This document shows, in pieces, positions 21,585 through 30,400 of a stretch of 64,000 bases of DNA. This stretch comes from Tritrichomonas musculus (taxonomy: Eukaryota > Parabasalia > Tritrichomonadida > Tritrichomonadidae). Every line of letters starts with the position of its first letter. The stretch's first letter is position 1. The notes under the pieces are model-generated. The model was not told the DNA's origin and made no database searches. It worked only from the letters and a program-made list of their open reading frames with translations. Made by a program: the position numbers and the translations under genes. The DNA is taken from contig JAPFFF010000014.1 in the NCBI GenBank assembly GCA_039105265.1, forward strand, positions 310,001 to 374,000, written 5' to 3'.

Positions 21585-22172
21585 TCACATTTTATTGCTA
21601 ATCCATTTCACCAGAATCAACAAATTATGTTCATTATAAAGAGAACTAGATGATATATTAAGAAATATAGATAAAATAAACATTTTATTATTTTTTACAA
21701 ATATTGAATTAATTCTATATTTTTTACTTTTATATTCTTTTTTGAGTGATTCTTGAAGAAATGACTCAATTTCAGGGAAGAAATACTCGATATATGATTT
21801 CTGGAGAAAATTCGTTTGATTAAAAAAATCAAATATTTCTTGATTTTGTTTAATTAAAAAGAGAAGAAGTCGTTTGTTGCTTAGGAAAATATGAAAAATT
21901 TCAGCATTTTGGAAATGCTTTTGAATTAGACATTTAGAATTGGAGAGAATTGAAAAAATTTTACTGTAAAAGTTTCCAGATGGATGATAGTTGTTAGAAA
22001 TATGTAATAGTAAATATAAAAATGATTTGAATTGCTGTTTATTTTGGGTAATTTCATATTGATCTAGATAATTGATGATATTATATTCTTGATTGCTTTC
22101 ATCGATAAAAACAAGAAGATTTTCTTCAACACCTTTCATTAAATCAAAATATTTTTGGATTTTATCAGTCAT
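21585..22172 (-). CDS. DUF3447-like N-terminal module without ankyrin repeats
   Basis: 195 residues with a good ATG. The text (FSILSNSKCLIQKHFQNAEIFHIFLSNKRLLLFLI and YFFPEIESFL) matches the helical N-terminal module found before ankyrin repeats in large trichomonad families, seen here also in 33616-38721. It stops before any ankyrin repeat, so it is either a short stand-alone member or a 3'-truncated gene. The function of the module is unknown; the full-length relatives are presumed interaction proteins. TTTCATCC about 14 bases upstream resembles a weak initiator. Confidence 0.6.
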   Translation of the reverse strand: MTDKIQKYFDLMKGVEENLLVFIDESNQEYNIINYLDQYEITQNKQQFKSFLYLLLHISNNYHPSGNFYSKIFSILSNSKCLIQKHFQNAEIFHIFLSNKRLLLFLIKQNQEIFDFFNQTNFLQKSYIEYFFPEIESFLQESLKKEYKSKKYRINSIFVKNNKMFILSIFLNISSSSLYNEHNLLILVKWISNKM

Positions 22173-22212
22173 GCTAAAGGATGAAAACCAAATTTTGCTT
22201 AACCTAAAGGTT

Positions 22213-22263
22213 ATATATTGGGCACATTTAGAATAATTTCAATTTAAAAGTGCCCAATATATA
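22213..22263. repeat. Inverted repeat upstream of the DUF3447-like gene
   Basis: Left arm 22213-22225 (ATATATTGGGCAC) and right arm 22250-22262 are perfect reverse complements, 13 bp extendable to 14, separated by 24 bases. They lie about 40-90 bases before the ATG at 22172. This may be a promoter palindrome or a hairpin; the GGGCAC/GTGCCC core stands out in AT-rich DNA. The rest of 22264-22503 shows nothing else. Confidence 0.7.
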
Positions 22264-22503
22264 TGTTATTTTGTATTAAACTTGTTGGAGATATGTTACG
22301 GAAATATGTTTAATTTCTTCTCTAGTTTGTAAAGATCATCGCAATTTCATTTGAAATTGAAATTTTATATATGTTGAAAACCCAATTGATTTGGATTTGG
22401 TTCTATTATTTTATAATAATAATAAAAACAAATAAAAAAATATCTGATAACATAATAATTTTATAAGATCTATTAAAATGAAAAAGAAATCATCGTATTT
22501 TGA

Positions 22504-24132
22504 TTACAGCTCTCTGCGATACATATCAACTGCAGCTAATGATTGGTTAACAGGGATTTGCCTAATTGAATGAATAATATTTTGAACATTGCCAACTCCC
22601 ATTGGGATTTTTCCATACCAGAAAAATTTTCCATCGAAGTAGACTTTTGCTGCTTTAATACCACAATATAAATGTTCTCTATCAGAATTATAATTCCAGA
22701 TGAAAATCCTTGATAAATATTGAGGCTCTCTGAATTTAATATTAATGCAAGGAATCTTTCCTTCCAGAACATCGCCAATGAACATTTCTTCTGAATCGTC
22801 TACCTCTTTATTTTCACGGAAAAGTTTGTCGAAATTACTAATATTTACCATTCCGTGATAAGTCACTTCTTTGATATCATTTTCGGTCAAAAGTTCACCT
22901 GAAAGATTGACAAAATCTATACCATTTAGACCTATTTGTAAAGGATTATTGTTGATCTTTTCAAGTTTTTGATGCTGATTTTCTGTTTCAGTAAAACGAT
23001 CTGGGAAATTATATTGTATTTCCATTTCTTCTGAAGTAGTATTACTAAACTTTTTATATTTAATTTCTATATTATGTTTTGATGATATTTGTTTGTATAC
23101 ATTTGGCGTTGGTGTTAAAGTAACATTAATGTCATCTTCTTCTGGTGGAGGCTTTAGGCTTTGCTGCTCTTTTTCTCTTTGTATCTCCTTTATAACTTCT
23201 TTTTTATAGTCACTTTCCATACAATATGATTCTGTGAAATAAATTTGGACCTCTTGGATTTGTTTAATTGGCATTATTCCGAATTTATCGCAGTAAACCA
23301 TAATTTTTGGATGTAAATCTGGATTGATATAGTCATTTTGAATCAAAGGTAAATTCATTCCAAATTGCTGTGGAACTGTTCCTTTTGCAACTAACATAGA
23401 TCCTTCATAAACAGAAATATCTTTAACTGAATAATCATTCTTTGCATCTGGATTCCAAATTCTAAGGGTTTTTGGACTATAAGAGTCCTCAATTGATAAA
23501 ATAAATGAAAATTTCGTTTTTTGATTATAGATTCCTCTGAATATTTGATTGCCCTTGTCATAATTCATATCTAGTAATTTATTGAGATCTTCCATGTTAT
23601 TTGAATCAGGTATTGTGGCAATATTTAGAATAGGTATAGGATGATTATCATCATCTAAGAGTGCTAGCATTGCGAGCTCAATATATGTTTCAAATGAATC
23701 ATCTGTTTCTGAGTCAGTGGACCATAAGGAGTCAATATGAATAGTAATCATTTTTCTAGATTGTTTAGGTAAGCTAACAAATCTCTTTGCCTTGTTTTTG
23801 GCATTTGTATTGGAATTTAGATTATTTAAAAAATTAGGTCCCATTGAATGCCTAATTTTCCTTTTGCAAATACCATTCAGAACACTATTTGTTGTTTGCA
23901 ATTTAGGACAAACAACACTTGCATTGCCATTATCATTTTCATTGTGGCTGAAAGTAATTTTTCTTGCCACTGAAGTTGCTGATTGGAGATTAGGAAGGGC
24001 ACTAGTTACTAAATTTGAGGTTGCATTTGACTTTTGATTCATCCAACCTATCTGGCCTAAAGAAGGAACTGCAGAAAGGCGTTTGCCAGGTTTTAATAAA
24101 CTTTTCCTCTGTCGCTTTGGAGTTTGGCTCAT
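22504..24132 (-). CDS. KATNIP-like protein (katanin-interacting protein family)
   Basis: 542 residues. The basic Ser-rich N-terminus (about 1-130) looks disordered. The rest contains two beta-sandwich segments typical of KATNIP/DUF4457: TKFSFILSIEDSYSPKTLRIWNPD with GLNGIDFVNLSGE, then LSRIFIWNYNSDREHLYCGIKAAKVYFDGKFFW. The signature phrase RIFIWNYN...GIKAAKVYFDG closely parallels the KATNIP pattern IRIWNYNKSR...GVR. Known KATNIP proteins act at ciliary basal bodies and microtubules, which fits a flagellate and the divergent neighbour, a probable axonemal gene. It is much shorter than vertebrate KATNIP (over 1,600 residues), so it may be a reduced member. The assignment rests on motif memory. 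Confidence 0.7.
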   Translation of the reverse strand: MSQTPKRQRKSLLKPGKRLSAVPSLGQIGWMNQKSNATSNLVTSALPNLQSATSVARKITFSHNENDNGNASVVCPKLQTTNSVLNGICKRKIRHSMGPNFLNNLNSNTNAKNKAKRFVSLPKQSRKMITIHIDSLWSTDSETDDSFETYIELAMLALLDDDNHPIPILNIATIPDSNNMEDLNKLLDMNYDKGNQIFRGIYNQKTKFSFILSIEDSYSPKTLRIWNPDAKNDYSVKDISVYEGSMLVAKGTVPQQFGMNLPLIQNDYINPDLHPKIMVYCDKFGIMPIKQIQEVQIYFTESYCMESDYKKEVIKEIQREKEQQSLKPPPEEDDINVTLTPTPNVYKQISSKHNIEIKYKKFSNTTSEEMEIQYNFPDRFTETENQHQKLEKINNNPLQIGLNGIDFVNLSGELLTENDIKEVTYHGMVNISNFDKLFRENKEVDDSEEMFIGDVLEGKIPCINIKFREPQYLSRIFIWNYNSDREHLYCGIKAAKVYFDGKFFWYGKIPMGVGNVQNIIHSIRQIPVNQSLAAVDMYRREL

Positions 24133-24409
24133 GATAGATTAAATGATGTAAATTTTTATTCTTTTTTTTCCTCACAAAAATTGATAAAAATAAAATTCTC
24201 TCATATACGTTTCTTTATTCAATTTTTATCAATCTTTGAAAAATTTGTAAGCTCTTAACGTATAGAATAACACAAATTTACGATCACTTTAAGAAATAAA
24301 ATTTTCATTTTAAATCCTCAAAAGTTCGTTACAAATAAAAGGAAAGTTCGTTATAATTTTTTTTTGTTAAATATGGTTATATTTACCGAGATTTGATTGT
24401 TATATATTT
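24133..24409. promoter_or_regulatory. Divergent promoter region between two flagellar genes
   Basis: 277 bases separate the KATNIP-like gene (minus) and the CFAP100-like gene (plus). On the minus strand TCATTT at 24141-24146 matches the parabasalid initiator about 12 bases before the KATNIP-like ATG. No clear initiator is visible for the plus-strand gene. GTTCGTTA(C/T)A occurs twice, near 24326 and 24346, as a short direct repeat. Shared control is inference. Confidence 0.5.
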
Positions 24410-25807
24410 ATGCTTGATGATTTTGATGTACCAGTTTCAGGATTTCTCCGATATGATGCACAAAGAAGTCAAAATGTAAAGCAAAATACTAATCCATTTA
24501 GGCTACCGTCAGCAATCGATTCTTTTGGTTTTAAAGAACAAAATAAAAAACATTTACATGAAGAACGAGAAAGGATGAGAAAAATGACATTAATGCAAAG
24601 AACAGACGCTCTCAAGCCTTCAGTTCCACCATGCATTACTCAAAAAACTCGATCTAATTCGGTAATATCAAGAAATAGAGATTATTTATCAACATCAAAT
24701 ACAAGTTCGGCATCTCAACTTCAATTTGAAAAACATATAAGGACATCCGAGTTTATTCAGCAAACACGAGAGATTTATATCATGCAAATGGTGATTGATA
24801 AAAAAAATGACGAGATTCAAAGAATTGGAAGTCATATGAAAAGAGAAGAAGCTGAGTTAATAAGAAGAGAGCAAAAAATAAATCAAGAATCACAAAATAT
24901 AAAACTACTTACAACAAAATGCGAAGTAAGATTAGCACGAGCTAGGAAAAAAGCCGAAGATGCAACAAGCCGTAGAGTTGATCTTATTAAAAAAGTTAAG
25001 CAAGTTACTAACTCTGTTGCAACAATGAATTCAGAAATATTGAAAAATGAAGATTTGCTTGAATCATATAATAGATATAATGATTTTCTGAAAAGTTTAA
25101 CTCCTCATAGATATACAAATATGTTTGATTATTTCAAAGATCCTTCTGTCTTAATAGAAGATATTAATGATTGCGAAATGAAAAATTTAAACATGATACA
25201 AGGCTACCATTATTATTCTAATCATTTGGATTCGGGAACATCTGTTTTGCAAAATGAATTAGTTGATACAAATAATATCATTGAAAAATTAAATGAAAGC
25301 ATTGAATCTTGCGATAAAGATAATTCAAATTATGAAATAATACCAGAAAATTCAGAAGAAACCCAAAAGCAATCAGATGAAGTAGAAGGAGAATTAGAAA
25401 GATTAATATATTGTGTTCGAAAAACGTACGTTAATTGTCTCAGAAAAGAATTTAACCATAACCCAATTTCAATGCTTGAAGAAATAGAAGCTAAATTGCA
25501 TGACTTTCAGGTTAAATTGACTTTGGTCGATCCTAATTTCATTAAAGAAAAACAGATTATTAAAGATAAAGAAAGAAGGGAAAAACAAAGAAGAGAAAAG
25601 CAGGAACAACAAGAAATTGAACAAGCAAAGAAAATGAAACAGACCCTTGAAAGGGCAACCAAGCCTATTAAAAAGAGAACAGGAAGACCAATCGTTGGTA
25701 AATCTAAATTAGTAACTCATCAAAAGAAAGATGATCAGTTATTAATTAAGCAGAGACTCGAGCAACAAAGGTTAGACAAACTACTTTATGGCTCTCCTTA
25801 TGAATAA
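24410..25807 (+). CDS. CFAP100/CCDC37-like coiled-coil flagellar protein
   Basis: 465 residues. A disordered N-terminus (about 1-110) precedes a DUF4200-type coiled coil at about 115-235, running from REIYIMQMVIDKKNDEIQRI to ESYNRYNDFLKSLTP. The ordered phrase RE-x-(F/Y)-LLQ/IMQ...K-x-DEI-x-R and ending with ...LYKDFLxxLTP is characteristic of CFAP100/CCDC37, a modifier of inner-arm dynein in the axoneme. A second helical stretch and a Lys/Gln/Glu-rich coiled coil follow, with a basic KRTGRPIVGKSK patch near the end. Other DUF4200 proteins (CFAP73, CCDC42) are possible. The stop TAA forms TAAA. It is transcribed away from the KATNIP-like gene. Confidence 0.7.
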   Translation: MLDDFDVPVSGFLRYDAQRSQNVKQNTNPFRLPSAIDSFGFKEQNKKHLHEERERMRKMTLMQRTDALKPSVPPCITQKTRSNSVISRNRDYLSTSNTSSASQLQFEKHIRTSEFIQQTREIYIMQMVIDKKNDEIQRIGSHMKREEAELIRREQKINQESQNIKLLTTKCEVRLARARKKAEDATSRRVDLIKKVKQVTNSVATMNSEILKNEDLLESYNRYNDFLKSLTPHRYTNMFDYFKDPSVLIEDINDCEMKNLNMIQGYHYYSNHLDSGTSVLQNELVDTNNIIEKLNESIESCDKDNSNYEIIPENSEETQKQSDEVEGELERLIYCVRKTYVNCLRKEFNHNPISMLEEIEAKLHDFQVKLTLVDPNFIKEKQIIKDKERREKQRREKQEQQEIEQAKKMKQTLERATKPIKKRTGRPIVGKSKLVTHQKKDDQLLIKQRLEQQRLDKLLYGSPYE

Positions 25808-25991
25808 AACTTGTTTTTATGTTTGATTATTTTATAAATTTCTTAAAGTTTAAATCTATTTTTATTTCTCTTTCTGATATTTAATTTTAAATAGGAAAAG
25901 ATATAAATTAAATGAAATATTAAGAAATATGCATTGAAAATACTCAGATTTTATTTACAACCAAATATACTCAGAAAAAGTTTACTAACTA

Positions 25992-27182
25992 ATGAGTGGA
26001 AATCAACCAGTTCCACCTAATAAACGACGCCAACAACATCTTCTTCGAACTCAAAATAAATTCTGGGATTTTATTAATTCAATTGAACTACCTATTATAA
26101 TATTTATGCAAAAGCATTTCAAAGCATATTCATCAACGTCATTTTGGAATTTTATTGCCAAAATGGCATCACCAACGAAAATACGACTATTACCCATGAT
26201 ATTTTACTCACTTGGATTTGAAGATCAAGCCAAGCACCTAGCCATTTCATTAGTTTACTTTTCCTTATTTTCATCATTTGGCAAATACTTAATTGTCCGG
26301 AGGCGACCCGGCAGTTATGAAGGCGTTCATAGTCCAGCATGTGCAGGCACTTCATCTTTTCCATCCAGACACACGATATCGATCACGATTGTTGCCTTCT
26401 TCCTGCCATTCACAATGATCTGGATTGTCCTCATCGTCATGTCACGAATCATGCTTGGAATGCACTTTCTGACAGATTGTATACTGGGGGTTTTTGTAGG
26501 GAAGTTGGCATTATTCGTAGCACCATTGATCACTGATCCTAATTTCTGCCTTTTTCTTCTTCTCGTCACTTTTCGTGTTTGGTCCGGAGCATACAAAATT
26601 TTGAGTGGTTCGTTGCCTTTGCTGATTGTGTCACCAATTTCGTCATTAGCTTGTCCTTCTTTTCGGCAATCACCTCTTTGCATCGTTCTCGTTCTTGTGT
26701 GGAAGTTGATTAGAAGTTCCCTTCCTGCAACTTTGAAAATTGAGCAAAAAACAAATCAGCAATTATTTGCAGGAAGTTCTGAAAATATTTTGAATTCATC
26801 ATCTGCTCACAAAAGATCTAATCATTCATCACGAATGACGCATTCTGATTATAAGTCACATCCATCTATTACTTCAACTGCGGTTGCTCCTAAAAAAACA
26901 TCAAATCCATACGAATTACTGTTGATTGAATTGATTCCTATTTCTTTCGTTGTGTTTTTAATTAGTGAATCAAATAAGTTGCTTTTTTGCATTAGACAAA
27001 TCAATTTTGATAATATAGTTAATCATACTGAATCTAGTTGCAACTTTTGCTCCTCACATTTCACTAATTATTTGTTTCCTCTTCTTTTCAAATATTCGAT
27101 TTTTCCGAAAGTTTTTGGTGCAATTAAGACAGTCGATATTCTATCAATCAATTTGAAAGACACAATTATAAATTTCTTTTAA
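25992..27182 (+). CDS. PAP2-superfamily lipid phosphatase
   Basis: 396 residues with several hydrophobic membrane spans. The three PAP2 catalytic motifs are in order: KX6RP (Lys98, Arg105, Pro106), PSRH at 124-127 and SRX5HX3D (Ser151, Arg152, His158, Asp162). PSRH with this spacing is seen in sphingosine-1-phosphate/long-chain-base phosphatases and related enzymes that dephosphorylate lipid phosphates at internal membranes. His127 and His158 are the expected catalytic residues. A polar Ser/Lys-rich loop at about 250-310 separates the catalytic half from more hydrophobic segments. All key residues are present. The substrate is not determinable from sequence alone. The stop forms TAAA. Confidence 0.88.
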   Translation: MSGNQPVPPNKRRQQHLLRTQNKFWDFINSIELPIIIFMQKHFKAYSSTSFWNFIAKMASPTKIRLLPMIFYSLGFEDQAKHLAISLVYFSLFSSFGKYLIVRRRPGSYEGVHSPACAGTSSFPSRHTISITIVAFFLPFTMIWIVLIVMSRIMLGMHFLTDCILGVFVGKLALFVAPLITDPNFCLFLLLVTFRVWSGAYKILSGSLPLLIVSPISSLACPSFRQSPLCIVLVLVWKLIRSSLPATLKIEQKTNQQLFAGSSENILNSSSAHKRSNHSSRMTHSDYKSHPSITSTAVAPKKTSNPYELLLIELIPISFVVFLISESNKLLFCIRQINFDNIVNHTESSCNFCSSHFTNYLFPLLFKYSIFPKVFGAIKTVDILSINLKDTIINFF

Positions 27183-27445
27183 ATGTTTTCATTAGATAAT
27201 ACTAATAACAACAACTAGAGTTTCAATAATATATATATATAAATATACTATATATCTAATTATATATTAATTAAACAATTAATTAAGCAGAAAGAATTTT
27301 TTATTCAATAGTATAGCAATGATTTTAAATCATTAAAAGACGAAATAAGAACAGAAATATTGAATACTATGCATAAAACAATAAAAAAGATGAGTGAACT
27401 ATTTTTTTATTAATTAATTAATTAATAAATTAAAAACTTCTTTCA
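27183..27445. other. AT-rich convergent intergenic region
   Basis: Separates the 3' ends of the PAP2 and surface-protein genes. It carries short TA and TTAA/ATTAATTA repeats only. Confidence 0.5.
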
Positions 27446-30400
27446 TTATATTAAAGGATCAGTGTTTTGTAATGAAGAATCGAGAGGCTCTGATTGAGTT
27501 TCTTTTTCTTCAATGTTTTTCTTTTTCACAATATACATAATGATTCCGAGAACGATTAATGCACACACAGAAACGAGAAATGATAAAACAAGTGCATTTT
27601 CATTTTTGTTCTTATTAGTTCCATCAATATTGTAATTGAACACTTGATTCTTCATGTTCATATTCAAGATACTGATACTATTGATAGACTTCTTTGAATC
27701 GGAAGCAAATTTACAATTGTTTACCAAAAGTTTTGGTGCTTCTTTATCAATCATCGTTCCACTGATATAGTGAGACTTAGGTGGCAAATCTCCAATGAAT
27801 GTTGAGTCCTTCAATTCAACCAAAGATCCATGCTTTCCTGCGACATAGAACAAGGAACAATCTGAACCAGAATGAATATCAAACAAGCATTTAGAAATGA
27901 CAAGAGATGGCTGCTTTTCATTCTCCAAAATCATCAATTTGTTATTTGCTTTATATTCAAAAATGTTGATGATTCTTGTTGTGCCACCAACTCCGCTGTT
28001 TCTCCTAAACGAATTTCTTTCCAAAATGCCACGAAAAGCAATGAGATAAATTGCACTTCCGCCAAAGTGATCGTCTGTTGTCTTGCCCAAAGCTACATTT
28101 TCTTTGAAGATGCAGTTTATGATTGTTACGACATTCAATTCAGAACTTGAATAAATGTAAGCAGCACCGCCGCATTTGGCTTTACAGCCAGTAAATTCAA
28201 GTTTTTCAAGATTGGCAACGTTTGATAAATGATTCAATTCATTTTTCAGATAAATTGCACCACCAATGCTTTCTTGGGCTATGCAATTTGTGAATTTGGA
28301 GTGATTACATTGAAGACCAGCATTGGTGATGTAAATGGCTGCGCCATTCACTGCATCGTTAAGATTACTGAATTCTGTTACATTGATGTAAACGTTCACT
28401 GGAACATCTTTTATTTGCTCGTGTTTGCAACGTTTATTATTATCGCAATCTTTTTCATTTTTGATAATTTCATCAGCTGGAATTGGCTGTGGTTCAATGT
28501 AATAGATAAAGTTAAAAGTGGCACCTGCTTCAGATGACAAACTGAAATTGTACCAATTTGTAATTAAGTCACGTTTTTCATAGAGTAAAATTGTGTCAAA
28601 TCGTTGGCCTTTTTCTCCTTGTTGTAGGTTGAGATTTGTTTCAAAATCATTTATAGAAAGATCAAATGAGCCACACCATTGACATTTGGTGCCGTAAATC
28701 CAGATGTGAGAAGCCCAAATTGTTGATGAAATCGTATCTTTCGTCGAATCTTTGGCTGTGTATTGACGAACACCTCCAATGCCATCACTTTGTGTGTACC
28801 ATGTTCCTTCATGCAATTCAAAGTCAGTCGAGTTTAATCGTTTCGCTGTCAATGATGGCCAATAAACAAGTTTATAAAGTTCATATTTTTGACCTTTACC
28901 TTTGATCTTAATTGAATGTTCTTTGTAATCAAGATCATCTGATACATAAAGTAGTGAATATTTGTTTCGGGTCATCTTGTGTGTGTTGATTTCTTTCGCT
29001 GCGTTGTTATCAAATTCAATATCAAATGAATATGATTCTGGTGAAGAATCACCAATGATACCAAATTTGACTCCTTCAAACTTGTATTCAATGGTCCCAT
29101 CATTAGTGCTACAGTGAATTCCACATCGATAAAAGTCTGGTGAATTCAAATCATAATCATCTTCATTTAATCTATCCGATGTTGGACATGTGTTGGATGA
29201 GCATGTGAAGTCTTCTGACTTCGTCATTTGATTAAGTCCAATCGAAATTGGAATGGCTTCTGGTGTCGGTTTCGGTGTCGATATTTCTTCTTCAATATAA
29301 TAAATGAAGTTTATAGTGGCACCTGTTGCTGTCTCAAATTTGATCGAATAATTGTCACCAACAAAGTTTTCTGATTCATATAATAAAATCGAATCAAATC
29401 GTTGACCTGTCGATCCTTCTTTCAAATTGAGATTCTTCTCATAATCACCAACTTTCATGTCAAATGAGCCGCACCATGAGCATTTCGTTCCATAAACCCA
29501 AATCTTCGAGAATGGTAATGTTGATGAAATCGTATCTTTCGTCGAATCTTTGGCTGTGTATTGGCGAACACCTCCAATACCATCACTTTGTGTGTACCAT
29601 GTTCCTTCATGCAATTCAAAGTCAGTCGAGTTTAATCGTTTCGCTGTCAATGATGGCCAATAAACAAGTTTATAAAGTTCATATTTTTGACCTTTACCTT
29701 TGATCTTAATTGAATGTTCTTTGTAATCAAGATCATCTGATACATAAAGTAGTGAATATTTGTTTCGGGTCATCTTGTGTGTGTTGATTTCTTTCGCTGC
29801 GTTGTTATCAAATTCAATATCAAATGAATATGATTCTGGTGAAGAATCACCAATGATACCAAATTTGACTCCTTCAAATTTGTATTCAATGGTCCCATCA
29901 TTAGTGCTGCAGTGAATTCCACATCGATAAAAGTCTGGTGAATTCAAATCATAATCATCTTCATTTAATCTATCCGATGTTGGACATGTGTTGGATGAGC
30001 ATGTGAAGTCTTCTGACTTCGTCATTTGATTAAGTCCAATCGAAATTGGAATGACTTCTGGTGTCGGTTTCGGTGTCGATATTTCTTCTTCAATATAATA
30101 AATGAAGTTTATAGTGGCACCTGTTGCTGTCTCAAATTTGATCGAATAATTGTCACCAACAAAGTTTTCTGATTCGTATAATAAAATCGAATCAAATCGT
30201 TGACCTGTCGATCCTTCTTTCAAATTGAGATTCTTCTCATAATCACCAACTTTCATGTCAAATGAGCCGCACCATGAGCATTTCGTTCCATAAACCCAAA
30301 TCTTCGAGAATGGTAATGTTGAAGAAATCGTATCTTTCGTCGAATCTTTGGCTGTGTATTGGCGAACACCTCCAATGCCATCACTTTGCGTGTACCATGT

